Origin: Coffea arabica
Taxonomy: Eukaryota > Streptophyta > Magnoliopsida > Gentianales > Rubiaceae
NCBI RefSeq assembly: GCF_036785885.1
Contig: NC_092329.1
Location: 6,386,001-6,450,000 of the forward strand
Direction of reading: 5' to 3'
DNA length: 64,000 bases
In this document: piece by piece, positions 12,248 to 22,747 of the stretch
How the letters are laid out: each line of letters opens with the position of its first letter
Numbering within the stretch: the stretch's first letter is position 1
The notes under the pieces: model-generated
Database searches by the model: none
The model's input: only the letters and a program-made list of their open reading frames with translations
Told to the model about the DNA's origin: nothing
Made by a program: the position numbers and the translations under genes

Positions 12248-12499
12248 TCAGCTCTTTTTAGTCCCTGATGATTGCTGCGAAGAATGTGAAGAGGGATTTT
12301 TTGCACTTGGACGGACCTTCTTGAACGGCAACATGGAGAAGCAACCAGTGCTGCTATGATGTGGAACTTTCTTCCGACTCCAACAACTGCAATGGGCTTC
12401 TGCTTCCTCGGCTTCATTCTCCCTTCCCTTCATTTTCTCCTTGTGCAGCTTTCTCATTACATAAACTTCAGATAGATCAAGACCACTACCCATCGACAT
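12248..12499 (-). CDS. small basic protein, array copy 3
   Basis: An 83-residue single-exon member of the array family. Block 1 is LSEVYVMRKLHKEKMKGR, followed by an acidic run EAEEAEAH and a Cys pair (CSC). Block 2 is STGCFSMLPFKKVRPSAK, where PF replaces the RM of other copies. The tail is Ser-rich and ends KKS. The start is the first Met; the leader MSMGSGLD parallels copy 2. A TATA-like element lies about 115 bases upstream at 12612-12620. No signal peptide is visible. Function is unknown. Confidence 0.78.
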   Translation of the reverse strand: MSMGSGLDLSEVYVMRKLHKEKMKGRENEAEEAEAHCSCWSRKKVPHHSSTGCFSMLPFKKVRPSAKNPSSHSSQQSSGTKKS

Positions 12500-12620
12500 T
12501 GGCTCGTTATTCTAAGGTATACCCTTATTCACTAATTACAAGTAGTAAACAATTGCTATCTTTAGCTCTGGTTGGACTGTGTTGTGAAGGTTCGGAGCAG
12601 TCTTGGTGTGGAATTTATAC

Positions 12621-13380
12621 AGATTCCTGTAAGCTTGGGGGTCACGCAAATTTTTGACCCCAGTCAGAAGTTTCTGTATGGTTTGTCTGTTAGTCTTCAG
12701 CCAACTCACCAATAGCTGAGTGGTGGGCAAGAAAGAGTGAAGGACAAAAATTGTGATGCTTTCTTGTGGAAATGTTGCACTGGTAGTATTCTTTTGACTC
12801 GGGTGTGTGAAGTGATGGAACACAACGACAGGATATGCGAATAAAACTTCAAATTCAGCACAAATTTGAAGGCTTGTGATCTCAATTTGCTAGTTTTAGA
12901 TTACAAAACTTATAAAGGATTCACAATAAGCAACATTAGCAACCAAAAAGAAGTAATACTGTACTTCCTTTTTTTTTTTTTTTGGCTAGGTTTCGACTTT
13001 AGTTTCAAATCTGGCTACACAAGTGTTCCAAAGCTTGTTGGTCATAGTGTCTTTAACATAAAAAATGGAATTGTACACAATTGTAACATAAAAATTTGCA
13101 AGAGCCCAGACTCTACTTTGACCACTCTTATTGCATAAAAGAATCCAAGAATAATCACTTTGATCTGTTTTTAGTCTTTACAGCTGAAAGATCAGTCCTT
13201 CCGGGAAATAACGTTTGCAAAATCTTTGACAGTTGACAGGAGTCTACAACTTCCATGAAACTATGCAATTCTCACGCGGAAATCTTTTCACTGGAGCATC
13301 CTTCGAGGGCCTACCTTTTTTTTCTTCCTCCTTTTTTTTTGTGTTTGTGTGGGTGGGGGGGGGGGGGGGGGGGGGGACTT
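12621..13380. other. gene-free stretch with G tract
   Basis: Upstream DNA of array copy 3. It ends in an uninterrupted G run of about 20 bases (13357-13376) next to a T-rich run. Reading frames across it encode poly-Gly and are not credible. Confidence 0.45.
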
Positions 13381-13863
13381 TTTTTCTCTCTCTTTTCCTG
13401 GAAATGCAATTTCCAGCCTTGTTTGGATTGCTATTTTTAGGAGTTTTTGTAGAAAAATGTATTGTAACGATTTGATGTATGTGAAGTAAAAAGGTGTTTG
13501 AAAAATATATTTACGAAAAAATAGTGCGGGTAGAGGGACTGTTTTTCTCTCTCTTTTCTTGGAAATGCAATTTCTAGCCTTGTTTGGATTGCTATTTTTA
13601 GGAGTTTTTGTAGAAAAATATATTGTAACGATTTGATGTATATGAAGTAAAAAAATGTTTGAAAAATATATTTACGAAAAAACAGTGTGGGTGTGGGGAA
13701 TGTTTTTCTCTCTCTTTTCCTGGAAATGCAATTTCCAGCCTTGTTTGGATTGCTATTTTTAAGAGTTTTTGTAGAAAAATATATTGTAGCAATTTGATAT
13801 ATGTGAAATAAAAAGATATATGAAAAATGTATTTACGAAAAAACATAAAAAATTTTCATGGGA
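13381..13863. repeat. three tandem 161-bp units derived from a MITE
   Basis: Unit starts at 13381, 13542 and 13703 are 161 bases apart. Each unit begins TTTTTCTCTCTCTTTTC, then GGAAATGCAATTTC, then the MITE head TTGTTTGGATTGCTATTTTT, the core GATTTGATGTAT and TATTTACGAAAAAA. Only the last unit is followed by the complementary MITE end, AAAATCACAATCCAAACAA, at about 13863-13882. The array therefore seems to arise from tandem duplication of one end of a GTTTGGATTG-type MITE plus its flank. Confidence 0.85.
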
Positions 13864-13882
13864 AAATCACAATCCAAACAAT

Positions 13883-14880
13883 AATGAGAAGAAAAAAAAG
13901 GAACATTTATGCCTTGGAGGATTAGGGACTTGTGAACTTAGCGGTCAAAATTGTGGGCCGGTTTGAAACAAGGACAAATCCTCCACCAAGGCTCCGCGGC
14001 AAACGGTTCCTTAATCCACATTAATCCGGGTAAGAGGCGCATTAGGAGACATGGAATCAGAACCACGCTTTCTATTGCGCCTCTTCATTACATTTCACGA
14101 CAATTCCATGGAAAACACGCCCTCAGCTTAAATCCTCAGTTTAAATCTCTGCTTCATGACAAATTCGAATGTAATCCTTCTCAGATGCATCATCCAGGAT
14201 TATTAACTCAAATATCATCGACTTTAAAAGCAGGAAATCAACTTGTAAAACGTGTGGAACTAGCTTGTTTTGATTGTTGTTTTTTTACAGAAAATTTTTT
14301 ATATTTTTTGTGAACATATTTTCCAATCGTTTTTTTTAATCATATGTTAAAGTATATTTATTTACAAAAGCTCCTAAAAATAACCATTCAAAAAGATTCT
14401 TGGCTATTTTCACGAACTGAAAAGCAAGGGGTTTATTGATGGACGATGAGGACATCTTAACCCTCATAAAGTATTGCTCTCAATCTCAATCAAGATGTCG
14501 TCATCCGTGACCTGTTTGATGAGTTGATCAAAATATCTGCTCAATTCTGTGATATCCTTTATTTCATTAATTATGGAAAATCAATACATGAACTTCAGCC
14601 TTTGGCGACCCTTTGCAAGCACGGGAAGATTGGAACTTCAATTTCCTAAAAGAAATATATGAACAGGTACAAGAATTAAGTAGAAATTTATTTATTCCAT
14701 ATAATTGTTATGCACTCTATACAAATCAAGATAATCATAGACCATCAATCGGACAAAAAAAAAAAGAAAGAAAAGAAAAGGGGATCAAAGAATGGGATGC
14801 AAGTTAAAAATGTACAGGGACTTGGCAGCCAAAGAAGCAGAACCAAAATCCCGTGATATACAACAGTAGCTCCACTGATT
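13883..14880. other. gene-free stretch downstream of array copy 4
   Basis: It holds an unrecognised 120-codon open frame (13951-14313, plus strand), whose last part runs into a MITE copy. No other support for coding was found. Confidence 0.4.
14263..14392. mobile_element. GTTTGGATTG-type MITE copy, degraded
   Basis: Starts CTTGTTTTGATTGTTG, has the family phrase TTTTTGTGAACATATTTT, and ends CTAAAAATAACCATTCAAA. The termini are eroded and no target duplication is visible. Confidence 0.5.
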
Positions 14881-15120
14881 TCAAGATTGCACAGCGGATT
14901 CTGACGAAGGGAGGACTGCAGAACTCGGGTGGACTTTCTTGAACATCCTGGAGACGAAACCACGGGAAGAATTCTTGGTTTTTTGAGCAGCACAACTACT
15001 TTTTTCATGGCCTTTCTGATCCTCACGACCGGCTTCAACCTTCTGCATCCTCTTCAGTTTTTCTTCGTACTTCTTCTTCATGACATAGGCTTCGGCAAGG
15101 GGGGCACTGAAACTCGACAT
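14881..15120 (-). CDS. small basic protein, array copy 4
   Basis: A 79-residue single-exon member of the array family. Block 1 is LAEAYVMKKKYEEKLKRM, a heptad-rich basic helix followed by QKVEAG. Block 2 is SSRGFVSRMFKKVHPSSA. The tail PSSESAVQS is Ser-rich. It is closest to copy 5, with matching lengths, the same helix pattern and similar promoters. The start is the first Met, with the leader MSSFSAP. A TATA box lies about 140 bases upstream. There is no targeting signal and no known domain. Confidence 0.82.
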   Translation of the reverse strand: MSSFSAPLAEAYVMKKKYEEKLKRMQKVEAGREDQKGHEKSSCAAQKTKNSSRGFVSRMFKKVHPSSAVLPSSESAVQS

Positions 15121-15258
15121 AGCTAATCCTCAATCAATTGAACAAACGGTTTTATTGGGAAAAACAACAAGAGAGATAAAGGTTGTAGGCTTAACGACTT
15201 GGGTTTTGGAATTGAAGTGGTTTTTAACAATGGAGAATTGGGAGAGGCCTTAATGGGG

Positions 15259-15266
15259 TATATATA
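15259..15266 (-). promoter_or_regulatory. TATA box of array copy 4
   Basis: TATATATA in the context GGGGTATATATAG (plus-strand reading). The same 13-mer context occurs at the corresponding position of array copy 5, which supports a recent shared promoter. Confidence 0.75.
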
Positions 15267-17707
15267 GATTCCTGGGGGATTGGGGAGTACGCAATGGATG
15301 ACTCGAGAAGATCCTTTCTCGGGGAAGTCTGCGTACGAAGGAACAAAGTCGGATGTTTCGGGTTCCTAGTTGGTACAAGATGGAAAGTGACTTTGACCTT
15401 GATTTACTAGATGAAGAAAAGAATTTTGATGTCACCACTTTGCTGCCTTTCCCTAAGCAAGGAAGTTTCCACTGGAGTGTAGATTTCCTTGAAGTGGGAA
15501 CTTACTAGGTTTATGGTTTATAACCTCATCATCTGGTCAACAATGGCGTGAGGTTCATTAACTCCAAGTTCACGCCATTCGATGCGCTGAATCAAGCTGA
15601 CTTTAGGATAAGACATTTATTGTTCACTCTTTTTTCTTTTTTTTTGTTTTCCGGAAACGATAGATGATATTTATTGTTCACTCACTAGACCAGCAATTTG
15701 TTTGGATTGGGGATTATTTGTCAAAATTTATTTGCTTACATCATCATTACAATTTTCAATACACCTTTTTATCTTTCCAATTATCTTTTTATCTCACATA
15801 CATCATATCATAAAAAGTGTTATAGTAAAAATATTTCAAATAATTTACAATCCAAACAGAGCCAAGGTTTAACTTACCATTAATTGCTATTAGTGCATCA
15901 CGTCACGATATCAATTAGTGCATGTAGAATGTCTAATATTTTTCTTACGTTCTTGGACTGAGCAAACAGATATGATGAACGCATGATCTATCCAAATCCT
16001 ACACCATAGATATTGCCCTTTAGGGTGAGGGTGAATGTTCAATCCTAAGTAAAAGAAAAGGATGTAATGATATTATAAAACCACAGGGATTAATGAAAGG
16101 ATTTTGAGCCTTTCTAATTTCTATCCATACCAATTTTGATTTAGAAGCGTACATAAATGACTAAAATCGTTGGAATTATAATTAGGCAAGTAACTCTGCT
16201 TCCTACTTTTCAATCTGGATACTTGCCCTTTGCATTCTACAATAGCATTATCGACCTCACTTCAACAGATAGAGACTAGTGAGCTGTAGAACTGGTAAAC
16301 CAGTCTGATCCTAGATTTCTTTGACAATATCGAAGAGTTTTTTTTTTTTTTGTTTCTTGACAATATCCAACGGGGTGCTGAACGAGCATTGCTTTTGACT
16401 GTGATATTATTCAACTTGTTTTTTTTTTATTATCCAACATTATTTTAATGAGAAGTAGCGCAACTTGGAATTTCAGAATTTGTTTAAGAAACTATTCGAT
16501 CAAGCAAACAAATTATCAAACAACAGTTCTATACAGAGTAAACGATGGACGAAAAAGAATGGAGTTAGAAGAATTTCATCATCATCATACCTTCCCGTAC
16601 AACGAATTTGGACCTTTCTTGACAGGCAAATTAGACGAACCATTAAAATGAATCCGTTAGCTCAGAAAGATCAATACAATTATAAGCACAAGTAACTTAC
16701 ATACAAAACAGAAAAAAAGGAATCAAAATGACTAATTCTTCTGATCCAAGAATTGAACAGCGGAGTACTCTTCTGATGAAGGGACAGCACACGGCAGTAG
16801 CACGAATGGGATGGAGAAGATTCAGTGTTGTTCTCCTGGTCTTTGTGAAACGGAATAAGTTGATGTCAGGGGATCCAGCGGAAAATGATGATTTGTTTAA
16901 TGTTTGACTTTTGACGTTTGAAGGAGTCGTCGAAATGGAATTTAACAATTTCTACTTGCAACCAAAGCAACACATATCTATTGGATTGGACAAAAGACTT
17001 TTGGAAGGTGACTTTGTCGTAGGGTCAAGGGTGGTGTGAGGTTCATTTCATGTAATTTGTGTCAGAATTTCCTCAAAACAATCTGCGTCGTTGGTCCTAA
17101 ACATTCCGGCAAAAAATTCGATCTTTAATTTTCACGGAATGACAAATTGAAACACCTAACTGTATGCTTTGAGGCAATAGACCCAAATTCGTTTACCTGC
17201 GGCCAGTCTCGGAGCGTGATAGGGTAAAGTAAACCTGCTTTTGTCCATCTCGTAGTAGTAGTATTAGAACTTTTCAGGTATTCGTTTATTTTTGTTTGAC
17301 TTTTTCATTCAAAGATCAGGAATATATATCACTGCACACTACGTGACTTACAACGCAAGAGTTATTATGGGCGACGCGTTGGGGATAGGAATTTTTGTCA
17401 AGTCACTAGTGCTATCGCTCCAGACGTAAGACCTACAAAGCCTAGAAGCGCCAACCTCATCAAATTCTTCTATTACAATTACAAATTTTATGATAAATAA
17501 AAAGTTTGGATGAGTTGTATTTCGATCAGTGTCACGGGTCAGGCATATTTTCAAAATCACCAGGTCAGACATATTTTTAAAATCATACTTATAAATGTTT
17601 TTGCAAATCGTCCACTAATGCCGTCCTTATATTGATAGCTTTTTTATGAAAGAATGATTCGTTCTTACCGATTAAATCAACACAAATCTCATATCAACAA
17701 CGAGACA
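15267..17707. other. gene-free stretch between array copies 4 and 5
   Basis: It holds a MITE at about 15697-15861 and a possible remnant of an extra array member near 16590-16790 (see findings). No intact gene is supported. Confidence 0.45.
15697..15861. mobile_element. GTTTGGATTG-type MITE copy
   Basis: Begins TTGTTTGGATTGGGGATTAT and ends ATAATTTACAATCCAAACA. Its interior closely matches the copy at 19743-19912, including TTATCTTTTTATCTCACATA. About 165 bp, with inverted ends and no coding sequence. Confidence 0.78.
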
Positions 17708-17719
17708 CGGAGGGACAGG

Positions 17720-17962
17720 ATGCTTTTTTTTTTGTCAGCAACGATACATTTGTATAACCTATTTTATCCTAATCTAAGGGGGAGAGGGAGTCTAAGGAGG
17801 CTATAATAAGGGGCTAATGGATATATAGACCCAACTGAATCAAAAGAGTGTTCTGACACAATCCTTAGATTTTTTTTGCTGCAAGGTTTGAACCCTTATC
17901 TACAGTCCAAGAAGGGGCTTAGCTCCCTTCCTGATGGCCACTGAGCCATTGGCCCAGTCGTT
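17720..17962 (-). mobile_element. tRNA-derived SINE
   Basis: About 240 bp on the minus strand. It has an A box TGGCTCAGTGG near its 5' end and a B box GGTTCAAACCT, and ends in CGTTGCTGACAAAAAAA. The flanks share GGAGGGACAGGA (17708-17719 and 17963-17974), a target duplication. The 3' end resembles those of the SINEs at 43951 and 50340, so they form one family. Confidence 0.8.
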
Positions 17963-17977
17963 GGAGGGACAGGACAC

Positions 17978-18965
17978 CACTGGATTGATTCCTATCATCC
18001 TGGTCCTTGAGAACTGTTACACCCCCCCTTTAATCAAACATTGCTGTCTTTCCCTTTCCCAACTCTACTTTATGCCTTCGGATTCCATTACGAAAACCAC
18101 TTCCCCAGCCCCCCACCACCCCGTGGCGGCCAAGAGATTGCAAATGCTTAAATACCAAATAAAGTTGGGACCCTTTTGGTAGTTATTAGGTCGTAAGATG
18201 AAGATGCATCATCGTAAATTTGTTCAGTAGTTGGAAATTAGGCTCGAAAATGTTAGGTACGTAGCAGTCTACTCGAGGCTGCTGCTTTTCTATAACTCCT
18301 ACAATGGAGTATGGAGTGGGACCAATTTGGTGTCATATTTCTGACACAGATTTTAAGATTTGTGCCATTTCACATATAAAAGAAAGAAGGAATTAAGAAG
18401 AAGAAGAACAAGAAATCTTTTTTTTGATCCATCTAGTCTATTGAAATAAATACACCACTTCTAATCCTACATATGCCTATTTGCTATGCAGGTGAATCTC
18501 TGAGTTGGAATTAGGTTCGAAAGCTATGCCGCCACAACCACCCCACAAATTATTGTATAGCAGTACATATGTTGGAATTTCAATGAATTCAATAACCCCC
18601 AGAGCAACAAAATGCAACACCAAATCAATGCAAAAACATAATCATGTACAAAATTACATCATATTATTAACATCCCTGGCCCAATTTGTAAGCCTGAAGT
18701 CTGAACAGATTACAAATTTTGCCCTTTTTGGTACGAAGAAATTATAACGTGATGGAGGGGCATCCAAGGAGGAGGAAAGAAGTCAAAATGCTACCACCGA
18801 GCTTTGGACAAGCATCATAGTGCTAGTAGTATTGGTAGTAATTCCAAATCAGATTCACCATACATCAATCTGTCAGCAGAAAGCAGGACATTTTTAGTCC
18901 CCAAAGCACAGTTGCTGACTGACCATACCTATAAGTTCTATGATCTCGACGTCCCAAGAAAACAC
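17978..18965. other. gene-free stretch downstream of array copy 5
   Basis: It probably includes the 3' untranslated region of array copy 5. Short open frames at 18505-18747 and 18804-18986 have no recognisable content. Confidence 0.4.
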
Positions 18966-19205
18966 TTATTGGGCAGTAGTTTCTGAAGAGGGAACATCAG
19001 CACTTGAGTGAACTTTCTTAAACATCCGGCCGGAGAAGAAACCACCAGAAGAAGAATCCTTGCTTTTGCGGGCAGTGGTGGTGCTCGCTTGATCAGCTTC
19101 TTTTTTACCAGCAGCTGCTTCCATCTTCTCCATCTTCTTCATCTTCTCTTCATATGTCCTTTTCGTCATGTAAACTTCAGCAATGGCTGCACTAGCTGTT
19201 GCCAT
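18966..19205 (-). CDS. small basic protein, array copy 5
   Basis: A 79-residue single-exon member of the array family. Block 1 is IAEVYMTKRTYEEKMKKM followed by EKMEAAAGKKEAD, a continuous charged helix. Block 2 is SGGFFSGRMFKKVHSSAD. The tail PSSETTAQ matches the Ser/Thr-rich tail of copy 4. The start is the first Met, with the leader MATASAA. A TATA box lies about 135 bases upstream in a context shared with copy 4. There are no targeting signals and the function is unknown. Confidence 0.82.
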   Translation of the reverse strand: MATASAAIAEVYMTKRTYEEKMKKMEKMEAAAGKKEADQASTTTARKSKDSSSGGFFSGRMFKKVHSSADVPSSETTAQ

Positions 19206-19338
19206 GGCTCCTCTGTAACGAGATGGTTTTTATAGTACAAAAGCTAGGCCTTCTTGTTACAGTAACAGAGAAAATTTTTCAAAAAATGCGTTTTCTTCAG
19301 CAAGTACGAGTAAATGTTGGGGTTGGCATAAATGGGGT

Positions 19339-19346
19339 ATATATAG
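19339..19346 (-). promoter_or_regulatory. TATA box of array copy 5
   Basis: TATATATA in the context GGGGTATATATAGA (plus-strand reading), the same as in copy 4. An ACACGCAAGAAAAG-type segment follows in place of copy 4's TACGCAATGG, so similarity extends only a little upstream. Confidence 0.72.
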
Positions 19347-19742
19347 AATTTTACGGGCTTGGACAACACGCAAGAAAAGTTGATGTGGTGGACCAAAGGT
19401 GGTATAGAATATGATGTTTGATTTGAGTTGTGAGCGCAGAAAATTTGACTAGGCTTTCTTGATGACAAAGCAATAAATACAGCGGGGCAATTTTGTTTTA
19501 TGTGTTCATGTAGTCACGAATGACGTGACATTGATTTTACTCCACATTTACCATTGGAATCTGGAAGTGTGCCAAGTGCTGGATAATAATCTATTGTTCC
19601 ATTGTCTGTGCTTCAAAGGTCAAAAGAGCATTCGACTTTGATTCAACAAATAAATATTAACGCGTGTTGTGTGGAAGAAGTTACTTCTGTAAGAAAAGGA
19701 AAAAGGGTGGAAGAAGTTATTGGTCTGCTCATAAATCATCTT

Positions 19743-19912
19743 GGGTTTGTTTGGATTGCGGTTTATTTATCAAAATATATTTACTTACATCATCATTATA
19801 ATTTCTAACACACCATTTTATCTTCCCAATTATCTTTTTATCTCACATACATCACATCACAAAAAGTGTTACAGTAAAAATATCTCTAATAATTCACAAT
19901 CTAAACAAACCC
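19743..19912. mobile_element. GTTTGGATTG-type MITE copy
   Basis: A 170-bp element starting GGGTTTGTTTGGATTG and ending CACAATCTAAACAAACCC, the best-preserved ends of this family in the window. The flanks ATCATCTT and ATCATTTG agree at six of eight positions, suggesting an 8-bp duplication as made by hAT elements. It is non-coding. Confidence 0.8.
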
Positions 19913-19971
19913 ATCATTTGATAGCAATATAAATACGTTTTCTAATCGTCCGTTTGTCTTCTAATTATTAT

Positions 19972-19975
<4 letters not shown>

Positions 19976-20021
<46 letters not shown>
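19976..20021. repeat. TA dinucleotide microsatellite
   Basis: About 23 TA units. Codon translation gives only alternating Tyr-Ile. Confidence 0.95.
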
Positions 20022-20025
<4 letters not shown>

Positions 20026-22747
20026 TTACTAGGGAAACCACTCTGTGCAAGGCACAGTTTGGGCCCACCTGAAATATTGTTTAAAATATATATTATTACA
20101 TTTTTATTTAGGAAAATAGCAGCAATACAAGAATTAAATATATGACAAATATAGATTCAACATGATAGTGTTTCTGTTTAGCATTTGCTAATTCAAAACA
20201 TTAGCCCCAAAAATAAGACAGTCCTACATTAAAATTTAACTAAAAAAAGAAAGCATGAAATTTTTTTTTGTAAAATTAATTCTAATAAATACATATACCT
20301 TCACATGTCCTTATTTGAAAATATAATAATAGCATGACAAACTGTGTCAATATCGCTAGAAAAAAATGGCTCATTCAACTTGCAACTCAGAGTCTAAAAG
20401 CATCATTTAACATATAATGTCCCAGTGAAAAGTATAAATGGGAATACATTGGCAAACGTTTAGAAAGAAAATTATGTTAGCAAATTCGCCTCATTTAGAA
20501 AAAGAAAAAAAAGGAGAAAAGTGTAAAGCTTGGGAGCGGTTAGAGAAAATAAGGATTTGTGTAGAAAAAATAATGAAAAAGAAAAAAAAAAGATTTTAAA
20601 TCACCTACCTTAAAAGGTGTATGCCACTTGTCAAAAAGAAGGGAAGCCACGTGGCAGCCATTGGGGCTGCTATAGTAACTCCCCTTAATATACTTGAGGG
20701 ATGTTATAGTAACTCCCCTTAATAGTATTACTCTAAAAATAAAATTTCATATAATCTTCTATCCATATAATACTAAAACGTGTAAAGATCTATGTAACTT
20801 GATCAAAACTTCTTTTTTTGATAAAGATATAAGAAAAAGAAATAAAAAAGACTCGTCTACTCACATATCCATCATGACATATGTATGCAATCTCTAAACA
20901 TTTAACTTTCTATATATATTTTTTTATTTCAGAAATTTTAGTAACAATCTTATTACAGGATATTGCTCAAAACAAGAAGAAAAGGAAAAAAAATTAAAAA
21001 AAAATCTTACTACAAGAATAATTGACTCACCCCTCTTTGTTTGGCAACCTACATCAGCCTATCTTGCAAAGTCCAGATACGACTTAAGTTTAGCCACTTT
21101 CGAGTTCCCTGCACATGATTATATGAAGGCCCTCAAACGAAGATGAAGATAAATCAAGAAACCAGAGGGGGGGAAAAGTCATCGTTTTGCTCTGTTATTC
21201 TACTTTTTGTGTCATCAAGGAAGTTAGCTCCTAGTTAGAATTCAATTTGAGTAAGTACTACTGTCTTCGACAAGCGTTAGTTGGAGTTTGGCAAATATGC
21301 TTTTCCTTTTAGCTAATTCTTCTTTCGAGAAACGAAATTTTGACTAATTAAACCTAATCCCAGAAGTCAACCCAAAAGCCGGCAACTCTTGGATTGCTCC
21401 CAGGGACTTAACTACCCAAAGTTGAAGAAATCTCCAACATTTCTGAACGTGCAAAGAAAATAGCTTTGTCCTTGGTGAGAGTACCAAAATGCTTACCAAT
21501 TTCCAACAGCAAGTGATTTTGGCACCAAGATCATGACAAAATGCTTACTAATTCCATTAGCAAGCCTAATACCAGAAGATTAGGTCCTTATTTTCATATT
21601 TCTGTGGAAGAGCATATGCAAGTGCATCAGCTGAAGCACCATGCAGCAATAAAAGTTGCTCTTTCAACATGAGCAAGAAGCATCTGTTGACTGTATATAC
21701 TGATACCGCTGATCCACAGCTTATTTCAAGGAGAGATCTTGCACCAGAGTTGTTTGAAGCTGAGTAGGTTTTATTCTAAGTTTCTTGCATTAACAAAGAT
21801 TCTGCATCCAGATCATAGAGAGGCAAAGAAATTTAAAATGCTAGGCTAAACCGCATACCCCAAATAGGAAGATGCAAAATATTTGCTTGATAAGTTCAAG
21901 TAAGATATTTCAACAAAAATGGGCAATGCTTGCCAAGAATCTATTTGAGATGGTTATTACCCAACATTATCTCAATTTTTTCCAATTTTGACTGGATCCC
22001 ATAAAGGAAACCTGCTTATTCTTGCCTGAATCAGCTTGTGTATATCTAGCATTTCTGAAATACTCTGATGACAGATCCTCGTGCATTAAATTTTGGACTT
22101 TCTTATCTGAATAATTGGTTCTTATACGTTGACCACATTAAATTACAAAACGAACAGAATCAAGGAGTCTTAACAATGACAGGTATTTTAAATGGTGACA
22201 GGACCCTCCTCATACTTGAGTAACTTAAAACTGAAAGGAGACGGTTATGTCTAATGGGCAACTAGAAGAGATTTTGCCTTGAATACTTTGACAAATTCAA
22301 AGAATTATAACTTGGTATATTTCCCAGTCTATAATAGTTCTGTAATCTCTCGTGGTCGACACGTCATAAATAATACAGGAAAATTACTGTACAACAGCTC
22401 ATTCTTACAAGTTAGAGTAGCATCTGAAGTTCCTTTTGTCCTTGCCACATTACCAGATTTCTCCAGAAGCAACTCCATTAAACCTTATTGCCTGCTTGAC
22501 AAGAGGGGATTATGTCATCTCCTTCACATAGTTTATCCTTTCCATAGAGAGAAGGTTGTCTTGTAATACCAGGGATTCCAATAATCCACAAGCGTCAAAT
22601 CCAGGCAGGGTTCCCAAGTTCTATTATCAGGCCATCAGCTTTATCAAACTTCTGTTCCATCACAGACAGGAACCACATTGTTAATCGTTCAATATACGCG
22701 GTTGACCAAAAAAGTCTCACAAATCTCTAATGAGAAGTAACTCCTGC
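20022..22747. other. gene-free stretch downstream of the PPR gene
   Basis: AT-rich DNA. A 19-base phrase ATAGTAACTCCCCTTAATA occurs twice, near 20673 and 20706. About 22.3-22.7 kb may be 3' untranslated sequence of the PPR gene. A 95-codon open frame at 22279-22566 (plus) matches nothing I recognise. Confidence 0.4.

Noticed and set aside
13951-14313. 120-codon open frame on the plus strand
   Set aside because: No recognisable domain, no paralogue in the window, and the last part lies in a degraded MITE. It may be chance, though its base composition is less AT-rich than the surroundings.
19954-20145. Open frame encoding a Tyr-Ile repeat
   Set aside because: It is the TA microsatellite read as protein.
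20660-20730. Duplicated phrase ATAGTAACTCCCCTTAATA as a possible Helitron or other element end
   Set aside because: No termini, hairpin or target-site signature could be tied to it.
22279-22566. 95-codon plus-strand frame downstream of the PPR gene
   Set aside because: No family resemblance was seen. It probably lies antisense to the PPR 3' untranslated region.
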